Source: Ziziphus jujuba
Taxonomy: Eukaryota > Streptophyta > Magnoliopsida > Rosales > Rhamnaceae
Direction of reading: 5' to 3'
NCBI RefSeq assembly: GCF_031755915.1
Contig: NC_083381.1
Location: 5,096,501-5,160,500 of the forward strand
Length of the DNA stretch: 64,000 nucleotides
The notes beneath the pieces were generated by a model. The model had not been told where the DNA came from. It made no database searches and saw nothing but the letters and a program-made list of their open reading frames with translations. The position numbers and the translations under genes were made by a program. This document shows positions 38,115 through 48,600 of this stretch, piece by piece (the first letter of the stretch is position 1; each line of letters starts with the position of its first letter).

Positions 38115-39607
38115 CAAAAGCCGTCCTCATGACTCTAGATATATTAGTGTAGCTAAATGTGTAACTGAATATGATTTATCATTATCTAGTGTCAAAAGTT
38201 TATTATACTTTAAAATTTATTTAGCTCAATTGTTTTTTTTTTATTATATATTGCATTTTAAATTTAAATCATAAATAAATTATATAACCGTATGAACAAA
38301 ATCCTCAGTCAATCAAACATAAGTTTCTTAATATATGAATGAAATTGACAGTCTAAGTATATAAGAAATAAATTTGTACAACTTAAAAAGAAAAAAAAAA
38401 AAATTACAATTCTTCATGGTCCAATAAACTGAACTAATTATGTAAAGAAAATTTCTAATTGTAATACCAAAACAATTTTATACAGTTTCATATTCATTGA
38501 ATGTACTAAAATACCTTTTAATTCTTTTAAAATCTTAATTATTAAATTTTCTTTTCTATTTTTCTTTTTTATATTGTATTTTTCGCATTTATGCATCTTA
38601 CGTCACAAATAGTCACCGCCTACAACTCCCCTCGCACAAAAGATAAATAAATAAATCTTGTTTTTTTTCTTTTTTTCTCTTAATTGATTTATATATTAGT
38701 TTGTACTTCAAAAACCACCCACTGCCTGAAGAGTTGAAGAGGGCTACTGATAGCACCGAAAAACTGGACGCCGATTGAAAAACCTTTGCCGGTGGCTTTT
38801 TATTTTTTATTTTTTTTCCTAGTTTTATAAAAGAAAATAAAAGAACACATTAGGATTTTAAAAAAAAAAAAAAAAAAAAGCACAAAGGGATGGTGGTCGA
38901 AAATGTGCGATACCCATTGAGTGATGCCATAAGCGGTGCTAACAGTCTCTTTGCTTTAATGGCGGAAAGTTTAAAAAAAAAAAAATTATTTGGTTTTTGT
39001 TTTGAACTATAAAGAATATTTCCCTTTGGTTACAGTATCAACAAACACCAGATCAAACCATCCACAGGGCAACACCGAAAGCGCAGTTAACAAAAAAAAA
39101 AAAAAAAAAAAGAAAAAAAGAAAAAAGAAGAAGATATTTTTGGTAATTAAAATTTATGTGAGTGTATAGAGTGTAAATGCAATTGTGAAAAGAATCTCCT
39201 TTAGTTAAAACTTCATGACCTTGATATGAATTAATACATTTTTCAAGAAATGATAAATTCTCCATGTCCAATGATAACGTCTATCTTCACAATCTACAAA
39301 ACAAGCATGAAAATAATTAAAAAGTATGTAAATATTCAATTATCTTGAGTGTGCCATAATATGAAAATAATTAACTCTCTAATATATACATATATAGAAA
39401 TATATAATATATTTACACACTTACACAAACATTCACATAGATATTGCAAGCATAAATTAAAAAGAAAGAAACAAGCATTTCAGCTCTCTGCCTCCATTAG
39501 AGCCTCTTTGATAACGGCAGCCGTTTTTTTACTGTATTGTTGATCTACTATCTATGAGGACAAGCAAGCAATACAAGAAAGTGAAAAACTAAACACTCAA
39601 TACTTAC
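38115..39607. other. Intergenic DNA; no supported gene
   Basis: AT-rich with A runs at about 38391, 38860, 38970 and 39091. A GC-richer patch (38730-38960) has no reading I recognise. Confidence 0.5.
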
Positions 39608-39679
39608 AGATTATCCAAAAAACCAATCCGAGAGAGCTTAATTGGTATTGGGCCACGAAGACTGTTGGAGGAAAGATTC
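39608..39679 (-). pseudogene. Lone 72-nt leucine-rich-repeat exon
   Basis: On the minus strand a TTCAG acceptor precedes and a GTAAGT donor follows an exactly 72-nt open exon. It encodes one LRR, NLSSNSLRGPIPIKLSRIG plus FLDNL, matching LxxNxLxGxIPxxLxxL. Plant LRR receptor-kinase genes of several subfamilies have one LRR per 72-nt exon in this phase. No kinase or further LRR exons were found nearby, so I treat it as a stranded gene fragment, though an exon of a gene with very long introns cannot be excluded. Confidence 0.6.
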
Positions 39680-39869
39680 CTGAACCAAAAATATGTGAGG
39701 TTATGCACAACTGTTACCAAATTTAATAATCAAGAATAAACTCATTTTCTTCCTCTCCAATAAGTTTTAGTATAATGACAAAACATTAATCAATTCATTC
39801 GAAGGTAATCATATACATGACAATCAGATGTAAACAAAAGAACTGGAAGATAATCATTTCAACTAATAA

Positions 39870-39910
39870 CCTCTGTAATTGGAGCATCCATATTTCCCCA
39901 AAGGTCCCTT
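39870..39910 (-). pseudogene. Fragment of pyruvate dehydrogenase E1 beta (inner piece)
   Basis: The minus-strand reading KGPLGKYG resembles KGLLxKYG of mitochondrial PDH E1 beta. About 20 nt of the expected coding sequence are then missing, and CTCCAATTACAGAGG resumes, which fits the PITE codons of that protein. It lies downstream of the other E1-beta fragment in the correct order. The identification rests on a short match. Confidence 0.45.
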
Positions 39911-40129
39911 AAATATCTATACTCAATGGAGGATAAAAGCAAACTCTCAGACAAATGTATATGTGCCTTTGAAGGAGGTGGAAAATTACAAGTCAATTAG
40001 TCTAAACCTGTATGCACCCTGATTACAATTTCAACCTGCATTGACAAAAAACAAAGCATAAAAGAAAGCAAGAGCAAAGGTCTAGATTAGAAAATAAAAT
40101 CTATAATATCTTCCAATCTCTACACCCAA

Positions 40130-40197
40130 AAAAATACTAAAGGATCAGCAGACATTTCCTCATCAAGTGCGTAGGTCAGAGCCTCTCTCACAGTCAC
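40130..40197 (-). pseudogene. Fragment of pyruvate dehydrogenase E1 beta (N-terminal piece)
   Basis: After a CACAG acceptor, the minus strand reads VTVREALTYALDEEMSADPL then VF, close to the start of mature mitochondrial PDH E1 beta, the decarboxylase subunit of the pyruvate dehydrogenase complex. The frame then runs into FFWV and a stop, where the real protein continues with its MGEEVG segment. A fragment of the same gene follows at 39870-39910, so this is a broken copy or a captured piece. Confidence 0.7.
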
Positions 40198-40200
40198 CTG

Positions 40201-40493
40201 TGCATAATTATGTTAAGTTACTTCTTTTCTAGCTAGAGAAATCATTATTATGCCCCAGATAAAATGCTTCTTTGCCAGCAAGCATGTCGGGCAAAGGAAA
40301 ATTGCAGCAAAACTAAGATGGAGAAGGCACAATCCGGCTTATCCTCCAATATTAAATCTCTGAAATAATAAAGGCCACAAGCAGAACTATGCAATATGTC
40401 TTCTTTTAAGCATCTAAATTCCCACACAATCAATAAAAAAACTACAATAAGCTACGAACAAACACTAATATTATTTGAAAATTTAAAAGTAAT

Positions 40494-40525
<32 letters not shown>

Positions 40526-41675
40526 GGCAGTGAGCAACTATGATCTTATTCCTAAGAGAGGGATGACTAATTTGGAATGTGTCTGCTCTGTTCTATGATA
40601 AAACCTGCTGGTTTCTAAAAGAGGTAGATGATCATTGTGATGCTATTCTATACGTCCTTCACCTGCAAATTTTCCAGAAGATAATAAAAAATTGTAACAA
40701 ATAAGGCCTTTTGGGTTGCCAATTAAGGAACCATCACATGAAGGGAGACAAGTATATATATATATATATATATATGAAAAAGAAACTTTCCAGCAACCAC
40801 AACACTAAACAAAAAAGAACCACAAGGGAAACAGCAATATGCCTAAAGAGACGAAAAGGGAAATAAAGAACAAAAGATTAGTCTACAACTCAGATGAACT
40901 AAAATTCCCAAAGCATGAGATCAAGGCACTAAGTAATTAATAACCAAGTGTGTAATGGCAAAGATCATAGATTTATTTAAAAAGAAGGCACTTTTTAGCA
41001 AAAAATTCTTACTTTTGACAATAACTCCTGACCCTTAGGAGGTTGGTTTTTCAAGCACTGTGGCAAGGTTACTGTAAAAATCTCTGGTTTTTCTGCTCTT
41101 AGAGCACCCTGATAACAGCTGCATTAGTGCCAGATGTCCAGACACGTATATGTGATTTTTCTGCAATCGATGATCATTCAATTACATATAAGGAACATGA
41201 AAATTAAAGGCAACTAAGCAATTCACCTTCAACATGAATAAGAAACATTACAATGCCAAATTACATACAGTTTATTCATATATATTCACAGTTTCACATC
41301 ACACAAAATAAGTTCAATTTCTTACAGTTATAACCATTTCATAGCAAGGAATCTCAATACGTTCGTGATCCATGCATAAATCCCATATTCTATCTCCAAA
41401 AAAAGCCAATAGCTCTAGGTCCTTGCTGCTGAATGGCTAATAATTCCTATCAAAAGATAAGATGGTGCCTTATGAATTCTACAAAGCAGCTTCATATGCG
41501 ATGGTCCGTATAAAGCTATGGCTGCTCAGACAAACCTACAGCTATTCCACAGGCAGGTCTAAACTCACTAAGACAACAAGATTAGTGCAAATTTCAAACA
41601 GCCAAGAAAGAGGGAAAGAAAAGAAGATAAGTAACTCTCATAAAAATTATATATGCATCCACATCTTCGATAATG
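40201..41675. other. Flank of the copia insertion; mostly unexplained
   Basis: No complete gene. A minus-strand open stretch at about 41000-41110 (with KPEIFTVTLPQCLKNQPP, followed by a GTAAG donor-like site) looks exon-like but is not recognised. AT runs lie at 40498-40526 and 40754-40776. Confidence 0.4.
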
Positions 41676-41680
41676 CTAAC
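41676..41680. repeat. Target-site duplication of the copia element (left)
   Basis: CTAAC directly precedes TGTTGCAAAC; its twin is at 50389-50393. Confidence 0.95.
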
Positions 41681-42267
41681 TGTTGCAAACATAATATGTG
41701 AATATATGTAAATATATGTGGACAATTTAATACAAAATAAATAAAATTAAATACAAAATAATTAAAACATTATAGAACCTGTAGGTCCTTGAAATTGATC
41801 TGCTTTCTAGAAAGGTTAACCGAGGCCTGTGTGATACCACAGTGTCCTTAAGACATTTTACGCTCACCGGTGCAGGAGTTTTGTAGCGAACGTCTCCCAG
41901 GATACAACAGCTGCAAAAGCTTTCAGATTCAGCACCTCTGAAGCTTTTCTCTTCAAACTATCTCAGTACCTTTCCTTTACCATTGTTTTTTGTTCTCTCT
42001 CGTTCAACTCCAAAAAAAAACCCTTTTTTTTTTCTTTTTCTTTTTCTCATTTTTTGTAAAAAAACTGTAGAAACGTTATCAAAGAGCGTGTAAGTAACCA
42101 ACTCTAAACAACAAAGAGTTGTAAAGCCTTCAAACTCTCAACTTTCTACGTTCAAAAATCTTTTTATTTTATTCAAAAATAATGTTTTTCCAAAACAGAA
42201 ACAAATAAAAGCCCAAAACCTTTTGAGGCCCAAATCATTCACATATACATGGGCCCAAACTCTAACA
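41681..42267 (-). repeat. 3' LTR of the copia element
   Basis: 587 bp, about 96% identical by eye to 49808-50388. In minus orientation it begins TGTTAGAGTTTGGGCCC and ends TTTGCAACA. Confidence 0.95.
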
Positions 42268-42280
42268 ATCCCCCACATGA
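42268..42280 (-). promoter_or_regulatory. Polypurine tract of the copia element
   Basis: The minus strand reads TCATGTGGGGGAT directly before the 3' LTR start TGTTAG. Such G-rich tracts prime plus-strand DNA synthesis in copia elements. Confidence 0.85.
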
Positions 42281-42901
42281 ATGATTTGACTTCTAAAACA
42301 ACCATGACTCTGGTGGTAAAGCTCTACAGTCGGAACCTGCATAGGATAGGTAGATGTTACTCTTTGAACCTTCCCTTGTGAGACTACATTTTCTTTACTG
42401 ACTTATGGTAGAAGCGATATCTTTGAACCATTTCATCTTTGTGTAAATGACAACATAGCCCACACATGATTCCTTCCTGGTACACTTCAGTTCTCACTGT
42501 TGCGTTCATTTTGGCCCTGAACACCTCCCTGGTTCTGCGAGAGTTTCTAAAGAATTGTGCCCTAAACAATTCTCCTTTGAAGTGGCCACTCTTCTTTCTC
42601 ACATAGGTGATTTCTATTTCTTATGTAATCAGCATACCTATGCATATATTACTAAACACACACTTATAGGAATCATTAAAAGCATACTTTTATGCTTAAC
42701 CTTTTTCTATCACTGTTTAATCATAGGAATTGGCAGAGGATTAACCCCCTATAGTGATCCATACTAGTCTTTACAATTGAGTTGTCCCATTGAACCTAGA
42801 TCTTGAGATCTACAGTCAACTAGGTTGGGTTTCCATCGTATTGACTTTATTCACGGGCTTCAATCCCATTCCCTTTGATGACTTCTCAACTAGTTCTTTA
42901 T
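42281..42901 (-). other. Copia 3' non-coding part between RNase H and polypurine tract
   Basis: There are no conserved domains here. A 72-codon minus ORF at 42384-42602 has no recognisable match. Confidence 0.5.
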
Positions 42902-43186
42902 TTAACCCTTTGGTAGCGGATCCGCAATGTTATCTTTTGACTTCACATAGTCTATTGAGATAACTCCAGTTGAGATTAATTGTCTAATGAAATTGTGTCT
43001 ACGACGAATGTGTCTAGACTTTCCATCATACATAATATTCTGTGCCCTGCCAATGGCAGATTGACTATCACAATGTAAACTTATTGCTGACACAGGTTTA
43101 GGCCACCTCGGAATGTCCTCTAAAAATTGGCGTAGCCATTCTGCCTCTTCACCACATTTATCCAAAGCAATAAACTCGGATTCCAT
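42902..43186 (-). pseudogene. Copia RNase H
   Basis: ESEFIALDKCGEEAEWLRQF, HCDSQSAIGRAQN and KSRHIRRRHNFIR are the conserved blocks of the C-terminal copia RNase H. The frame ends near DNIADPLPKG. A stop separates it from RT. Confidence 0.9.
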
Positions 43187-43192
43187 AGTGGA

Positions 43193-44281
43193 TCAAGCTA
43201 TCACAGTTTGTTTTGAGGACTTCCATGTCACAGCTGCACTTGCTAATGTGAACACATAGCCACTAGTGGATTTTGAATCCTTTATATCTGATATCCAATT
43301 TGCATCACTGTATCCTTCTAATATAGCAGGATATCTTGTATAATGCGTTCCGTATTCACGAGTGTATCGTAGATATCTTAGTACTCTAACGATCCCTTTC
43401 CAATGATCTTCATTTGGATTACTCATGTATCTACTTAGTCTATTTATTGCGTAGGCTAAGTCTGGTCTGGTACAACTCATCAAGTACATCAGACTTCCAA
43501 TCACCCTAGCATATTCCACTTGAGATACACCTTCTCCTTTATTTTTGGATAAGTGTACACTCATATCTATGGGTATTCTGGCTATACTAGTATCATCATT
43601 ACTAAACTTAGCTAGTATTTTATCTACATAATGAGTTTGACTAAGAATGATTCCATTCGAAGTTCTCGTGATTTTCATACCTAAAATCACATCTGCAAGT
43701 CCCATATCTTTCATGTCAAATTTAGAATTTAATATGGCTTTTATAGTTCGGACCATATTTTCGTCACTATCTACTATGAGTATGTCATCTACATACAAAC
43801 ATAGAATGACATATCCATTCTCTGTATCTTTTACATAGATACACTTGTCACATTAATTTATTTTGAACCCATCTTTTAGCATGGCATTATCAAATTTTTG
43901 ATGCCATTGCTTTGGAACTTGTTTAAGTCTATATAAGGACTTTACCAATTTACAGACTTTCTTTTCTTGTCCTGGAGCACTGAAACCCTCAGGTTGCTCC
44001 ATGTAGATCGTTTTCTCTAGATCTCCATTAAGAAAAGCTGTTTTCACATCCATTTGATGTACTGCAAGATCCCGCAATGCTACGATTGCCAGTACCATCC
44101 TTATGGAATTTATCCTCGTTACTGGAGAATAAGTGTCAAAATAATCAAGGCCTTCTTTTTGCTTATATCCCTTAATTACAAGCCTTGTCTTGTATTTATC
44201 TATTGTTCCATCTGCTTTCATCTTCCTTTTAAAAATCCATTTGTAACCCAAAAGTTTACAATCTAGAGGAAGATCTACCAA
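43193..44281 (-). pseudogene. Copia reverse transcriptase
   Basis: Segments 44281-43853 and 43798-43193 carry RVT_2 motifs: YKARLV-type KTRLVIKGYKQKEGLDY, YSPVTRINSIRMVLAI, MDVKTAFLNGDLEKTIYMEQ and catalytic YVDDILIV. About 55 bp between them are out of frame or interrupted, so no full enzyme can be made. Confidence 0.92.
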
Positions 44282-44664
44282 CTCCCAAGTGTGATTCTGC
44301 AGGATGGAATCAATTTCACTTTTAACCGCTTATTTCCGTAAATTCCCTTCAGGGAATTTATGGCCTCTTGGAAGCTTTGAGATTCACTTTCTAGCATATA
44401 AGTAAGAAAATCCGAACCGTAGAAATTTTCAGTTCTTACTCTCTTGCTACGTCTAAGCTCAACTTCAGTTTCTTATTCTTGATCACTATCATGATTATCA
44501 TCATAAATAGTATCATAAGTTCGTTTAGACGTACTCGGTCCTTCTTCCACTTTATATGGAAAAATGTGTTCGAAAAATGATGCATTTCTCGATTCCATTA
44601 TTATGTTCTTATATATATCATAAATTTCTGACCTATACACGAGAAATTGATATGCACTACTATT

Positions 44665-45477
44665 CTATGCATATCCTATGAAGATGCAATCAACAGTTTT
44701 GGGACCTATCTTCACCTTCTTAGGTGTAGGTACTACTACTTTAGCTAGACATCCCCACACTCGTAAATATTTATAGGAGGGTTGTCTTCCCTTCCATACC
44801 TCATAAGGTGTCTTTACCTTATCTTTCCGGGGCACCTTATTTAAAAAGTCATTTGCCGACAAAATGGCTTCCCCCCACAAGTTCTGAGGTACTCCAGAAC
44901 TTATCAACATTGTATTCATCATTTCTTTCAAGGTTCTATTTTTCCGTTCAGCCACCCCATTTGATTGTGGCGAATATGGTGGAGTAACTTCATGTATTAT
45001 GCCGTGTTGAGTACAATACTCTCCGAAAGGAGTTACATACTCTCCACTACGACCACTTCTGATCACTTTAACTTTCCTCTTGAGTTGATTCTCAACTTCC
45101 GTTTTATAGAGAATAAATTTCTCTATAGCCTCATCCTTGCTTTTAAGCAAGTATACATAGCAATATTTTGTGCTATCATCAATAAAGATGATAAAATACT
45201 TATTACCACCTCTAGTCGGTGCGAATTTTAAATCACATATATCACTATGTATTAAATCTAAAGGTTCGTTATTTCTATCAATTGTTTGATATGATGACCT
45301 CGTTAATTTTGCTTCCACACGAGTTTCACACTTATGATTGGAATCAATTTCAAATGTGGGAATATGATTTAAGTTAATTAATCTCCGTGGAGAATTAAAA
45401 TTAACATGTCCTAGTCTACCATGCCATAAAATGGAAGACTCAAGCAAGTGAACAGAAGAACTACTAGCTTTATTCAT
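44665..45477 (-). pseudogene. Copia integrase
   Basis: The GAG-pre-integrase segment WHGRLGHVNFNSPRRL is followed by the rve core with the three acidic positions in LIHSDICDLKF, FIIFIDDST and PYSPQSNGVAERKNRTL. The zinc-binding region is altered (CETRVEAKLTRSSY). The frame ends in a stop after FIGYA. Confidence 0.9.
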
Positions 45478-46316
45478 TTATTTAGGCTTTACAGTCATTA
45501 CATTCAGTTTAAATAAACCATTGACTACATAGCCCTTTCCCACAAACATCCCAAATTTGGACAAAATAACCTTATCTGACTCAAACACTAAGCGAAAACC
45601 ATGTTTGCTCAGCAGCGATCCAGATACCAGATTCTTGCGAATGTCTGGAACATACAATACATTATTCAGAGTCAGCTCTTTCCCCGAGGTCATCTTCAGG
45701 ATTACTTTGCCCTCACATTGGATTTCTGAGGTAGCGGAGTTACCCATAAACAGCTTCTCCCCATTCTTCTTTGGTTCGAAGGAAGTGAACATACTCCTAT
45801 TCAAACACACGTGGCGGGTCGCACCAGTATCTATCCACCACTCTCTAGGATTAGATCCCACCAAGTTCACCTCAGATATCACAACACTTAGGTCAATATC
45901 GTTAACCTTTTTAGTGATGTCCTCCATCATCTGTGCCTGGTTCCTCTTTCTCTTTGGCAGCCTACATTCAGTAGCTCTGTGACCCATCTTGTCACAGTTG
46001 AAGCACCTGTCTTGAAATTTAGCCTTCTTGGAGATTCCTCCTTTTGGCCCCAGCTTAGAAGCTTTTCCAATTTGCTTCTTATTCTTGGAGCCCTGACCAT
46101 GCTCCACAACATTCGCCTTCAACACAGCCTTCGAAGTTCTCTTATCAGACTTCATGTTGTCATCTTCTATGCGAAGCTTGCTAATAAGAGCCTCCATATC
46201 CATCTCCTTTCTCTTGTGCTTCAGATAATTCCTGAAGTCACTCCAACTCGGAGGTAGCTTCTCAATCATACAAACCACTTGTAATGCTTCATTCATTATC
46301 ATCCCTTCAGCAAGCA
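45478..46316 (-). pseudogene. Copia gag C-terminus and protease
   Basis: The frame continues gag with [20 protein letters not shown], then the CCHC knuckle [14 protein letters not shown] and an aspartic protease with the DTGA active-site motif. It ends at an in-frame TAA (45478-45480) that directly abuts the integrase segment in the same frame. Confidence 0.9.
46312..46316. repeat. Target-site duplication of the nested solo LTR (left)
   Basis: AAGCA; its twin is at 48124-48128. Confidence 0.9.
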
Positions 46317-48123
46317 TGTAAGGACCCGTCCAAAATTCCTCACCGGAACCCTAGACAAGCCCTGATCCCAGGGAAATACCACCGAACCTTCCAATGGAAA
46401 ATCCAGAAGCACCTCCCCTAAGGGTAGGACTTACCACAAATTTCCTGCACTGAAAACACACTTCTATATTCATTCCCTTATTCCTTCCACATTACTACAA
46501 TATAATTCCACAAATTTGCAACACTCCAAATGAATAACAGTAAATCAGTGCATAAATAACCACTAAATGTCCAATATAGTATACAGAGCATTATAAAAAT
46601 AAATGTGGAATTAATACAATGTCAGATAAAGAAGCAATACAAGATGAAGAGGAAAAAGGGAAGAAATGCTCCTTGGACTTCCGGCAATGAACCGAGACAT
46701 CGGGCTTGCCTCGGACGATCAACGTCTCCCAACCTGGACCTAGGAGAACGGAATTTAAAAATATGAGATGCTAATCATCTCAGTGAGTGACCCTAGCTAC
46801 TGTAAACTTTTAATATTAATAATATAACAAATAAAGGGATTTAATTAATACCAACAATTAAATAAATAAATAAATAATAAACAATTGAAAGTAATAATTA
46901 CGGTCTTGCTTCCTGGAGATCGGACCCGAGGTGGCCGGAATCTCCCCGAAAAGCTTTCGGCCTTTAGATCCTCGATTCTCCTAAACCGTCACGAATTGGA
47001 GGAAAAGGACACCGGATCTAGGTTCAGGGGGTCGGAATAATGGGGAAGGACCTGAGACGGGATTGGGTACTCGCCGGAACAGGGATTTCTCTGGTGAGCC
47101 GTCGCGGTCACCCGCAACGGTCGCCAACAGCGGCGCGTGTGGTGGCTGGTGGCTAAGATTTTTGTGGCTTTTGTAGATCGAGGGGAGAGGGTTCCAACGG
47201 GACCGGCGGTGAGGCAAACGGAGGCCGGACGGCAAAAAGATCTGGGTTTGAAGATTTTCGGCCTCTCGCCAGAAAATACTCCAATCCCGGCGCGTCGGAG
47301 GTCCGGTGGCCATGAAATTTGGTGGGCTGGCCGAAAATGAGGAGGTGGTGAGGGGTGGTTGGCGCGTGTGGCCTGAAAATGGCCGAAAATGGGTCAAACA
47401 GCGGTGGCCAGTGGTGGAGGGGAAAAATTACCGTCGCCTGAAAATGCTCCGATCCGGGCGTGTCGCCGATCGGTTGGCTGGGAATGGAGAGGTGCTCCTG
47501 CCTGGCCGGTGCGTGTGGCAAGATTCGGCCGAAAAATTTCGAAACTCTGGAGGCCGGTGGTTTTCTCTCTCCCTCTCTCTCTCCTCTCTCTCTTTCTCTC
47601 TCCTCCCCTACCGTTTTGCCAAAATAAAAGCCACCATGAGTGACACTGTTCATCCACGTGGACATCTCAGATGTCGGCATGTGGCATCACTGTTCACTTA
47701 AGCCAGATATAATAAAATATCACGATATTCAGAAAACTTCACATGTTTATAACTTTTTAACCAGGTGTCTGTTTTAAGCATGTTGCTAGTCTATGAACTC
47801 GTATCGACGAGCACTTTACAACCATACAAAAGTTAAAGCAAAATTTTACAACCATAAAAAGTCAACTCCCGGCACCTTTTGGACAGTTTGGATCTCAACT
47901 TGTTTTGCTCATAACTTTCAAACCGTAGCTCCGTTTTCGATGTGCTACTAGTCTACGAACTCGTGCCAACGTGTACTTCATAAAGGTACCTTAGTCAACC
48001 TAGAATTCCATCCGAGTCAAAAAGTCAACTTTTGACCCCTTGGGTCAACGGTCAACGATCAAAATCAACAGTCAATGGTCAAAGTTGGAAAATTTCCGTT
48101 GTACTTTGGGACGGGGTGTTACA
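46317..48123 (-). mobile_element. Solo LTR (1.8 kb) inserted in copia gag
   Basis: Minus orientation: begins TGTAACACCCCGTCCCAAAG and ends GGACGGGTCCTTACA, 1,807 bp, flanked by AAGCA at 46312-46316 and 48124-48128. Subtracting it with one AAGCA makes the gag frame continuous, so it is a later insertion. It has no internal region, polymerase or second LTR, which marks a solo LTR left by LTR-LTR recombination. It is related to 57540-60519. GC-rich ORFs inside (such as 47153-47680) are judged fortuitous. The owner is probably a Ty3/gypsy element with long LTRs (inference). Confidence 0.88.
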
Positions 48124-48128
48124 AAGCA
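48124..48128. repeat. Target-site duplication of the nested solo LTR (right)
   Basis: AAGCA directly after the solo-LTR border. Confidence 0.9.
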
Positions 48129-48600
48129 TTTCCTGAATTAGCACTTGCAACTCATATACTTGATTCATTATTGGCTTCGCATCCACCATCATGTAGTCCA
48201 AGAATTGGCCTGTAATAAACTTTCCTGAACCCGCATTCTCGGTCTTGTACTTCCGGTCCAGTGTTTCCCACAGCTCCTTAGCTGATTTCGTGCCACAATA
48301 TACACCATACAGGGCATCAGACAGGCCATTCAGGACATAATTCTGACATAAGTAATCGGAATTATTCCATGCATCCACCGCCATAAGAGTCTCCTTATCA
48401 CTCTCTTCATTATTGGGTGGTGCATCTTCAGTCAAGTACCGCGCAAGTCCCAGGGTGGTCAAGTAAAATAGCATCTTCTGTTGCCACCTTTCGAAATTTG
48501 CTCCATTAAACTTCTCAGGTTTTTCTGCATGACTAGCAGAAGGAGGCATCTGAATTCCAAAAGTCTGAGTGGGCACAGTCCTATTGTCTCCACTTGCCAT
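48124..48600 (-). pseudogene. Copia gag, N-terminal part
   Basis: From ATG at 48600 the frame gives a plant copia gag with [19 protein letters not shown] and [13 protein letters not shown] (UBN2-type region). It packages element RNA in virus-like particles. The frame runs into the solo LTR at 48123 and continues in register on its far side at 46316. Confidence 0.9.

Larger units (their letters stand above)
42902..48600 (-). pseudogene. Broken copia gag-pol
   Basis: Order on the minus strand: gag start (48600-48124, MASGDNRT...), insertion, gag end with zinc knuckle [14 protein letters not shown] (about 46005-45964), protease [12 protein letters not shown] (about 45837), integrase (45477-44665), linker, reverse transcriptase (44281-43193), RNase H (43186-42902). 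The polyprotein is normally translated as one frame and cut by its protease. Breaks seen: an in-frame TAA at 45478-45480 and another at 44662-44664; further stops and at least one frameshift at 44282-44664; a gap at 43799-43852; and a stop near 43190. Individual motifs are well kept, so decay is recent. Confidence 0.92.

Noticed and set aside
47137..47701. Several overlapping GC-rich ORFs on both strands
   Set aside because: They lie wholly inside the 46317-48123 solo LTR, overlap in most frames and match no family; open frames are expected from the GC content.
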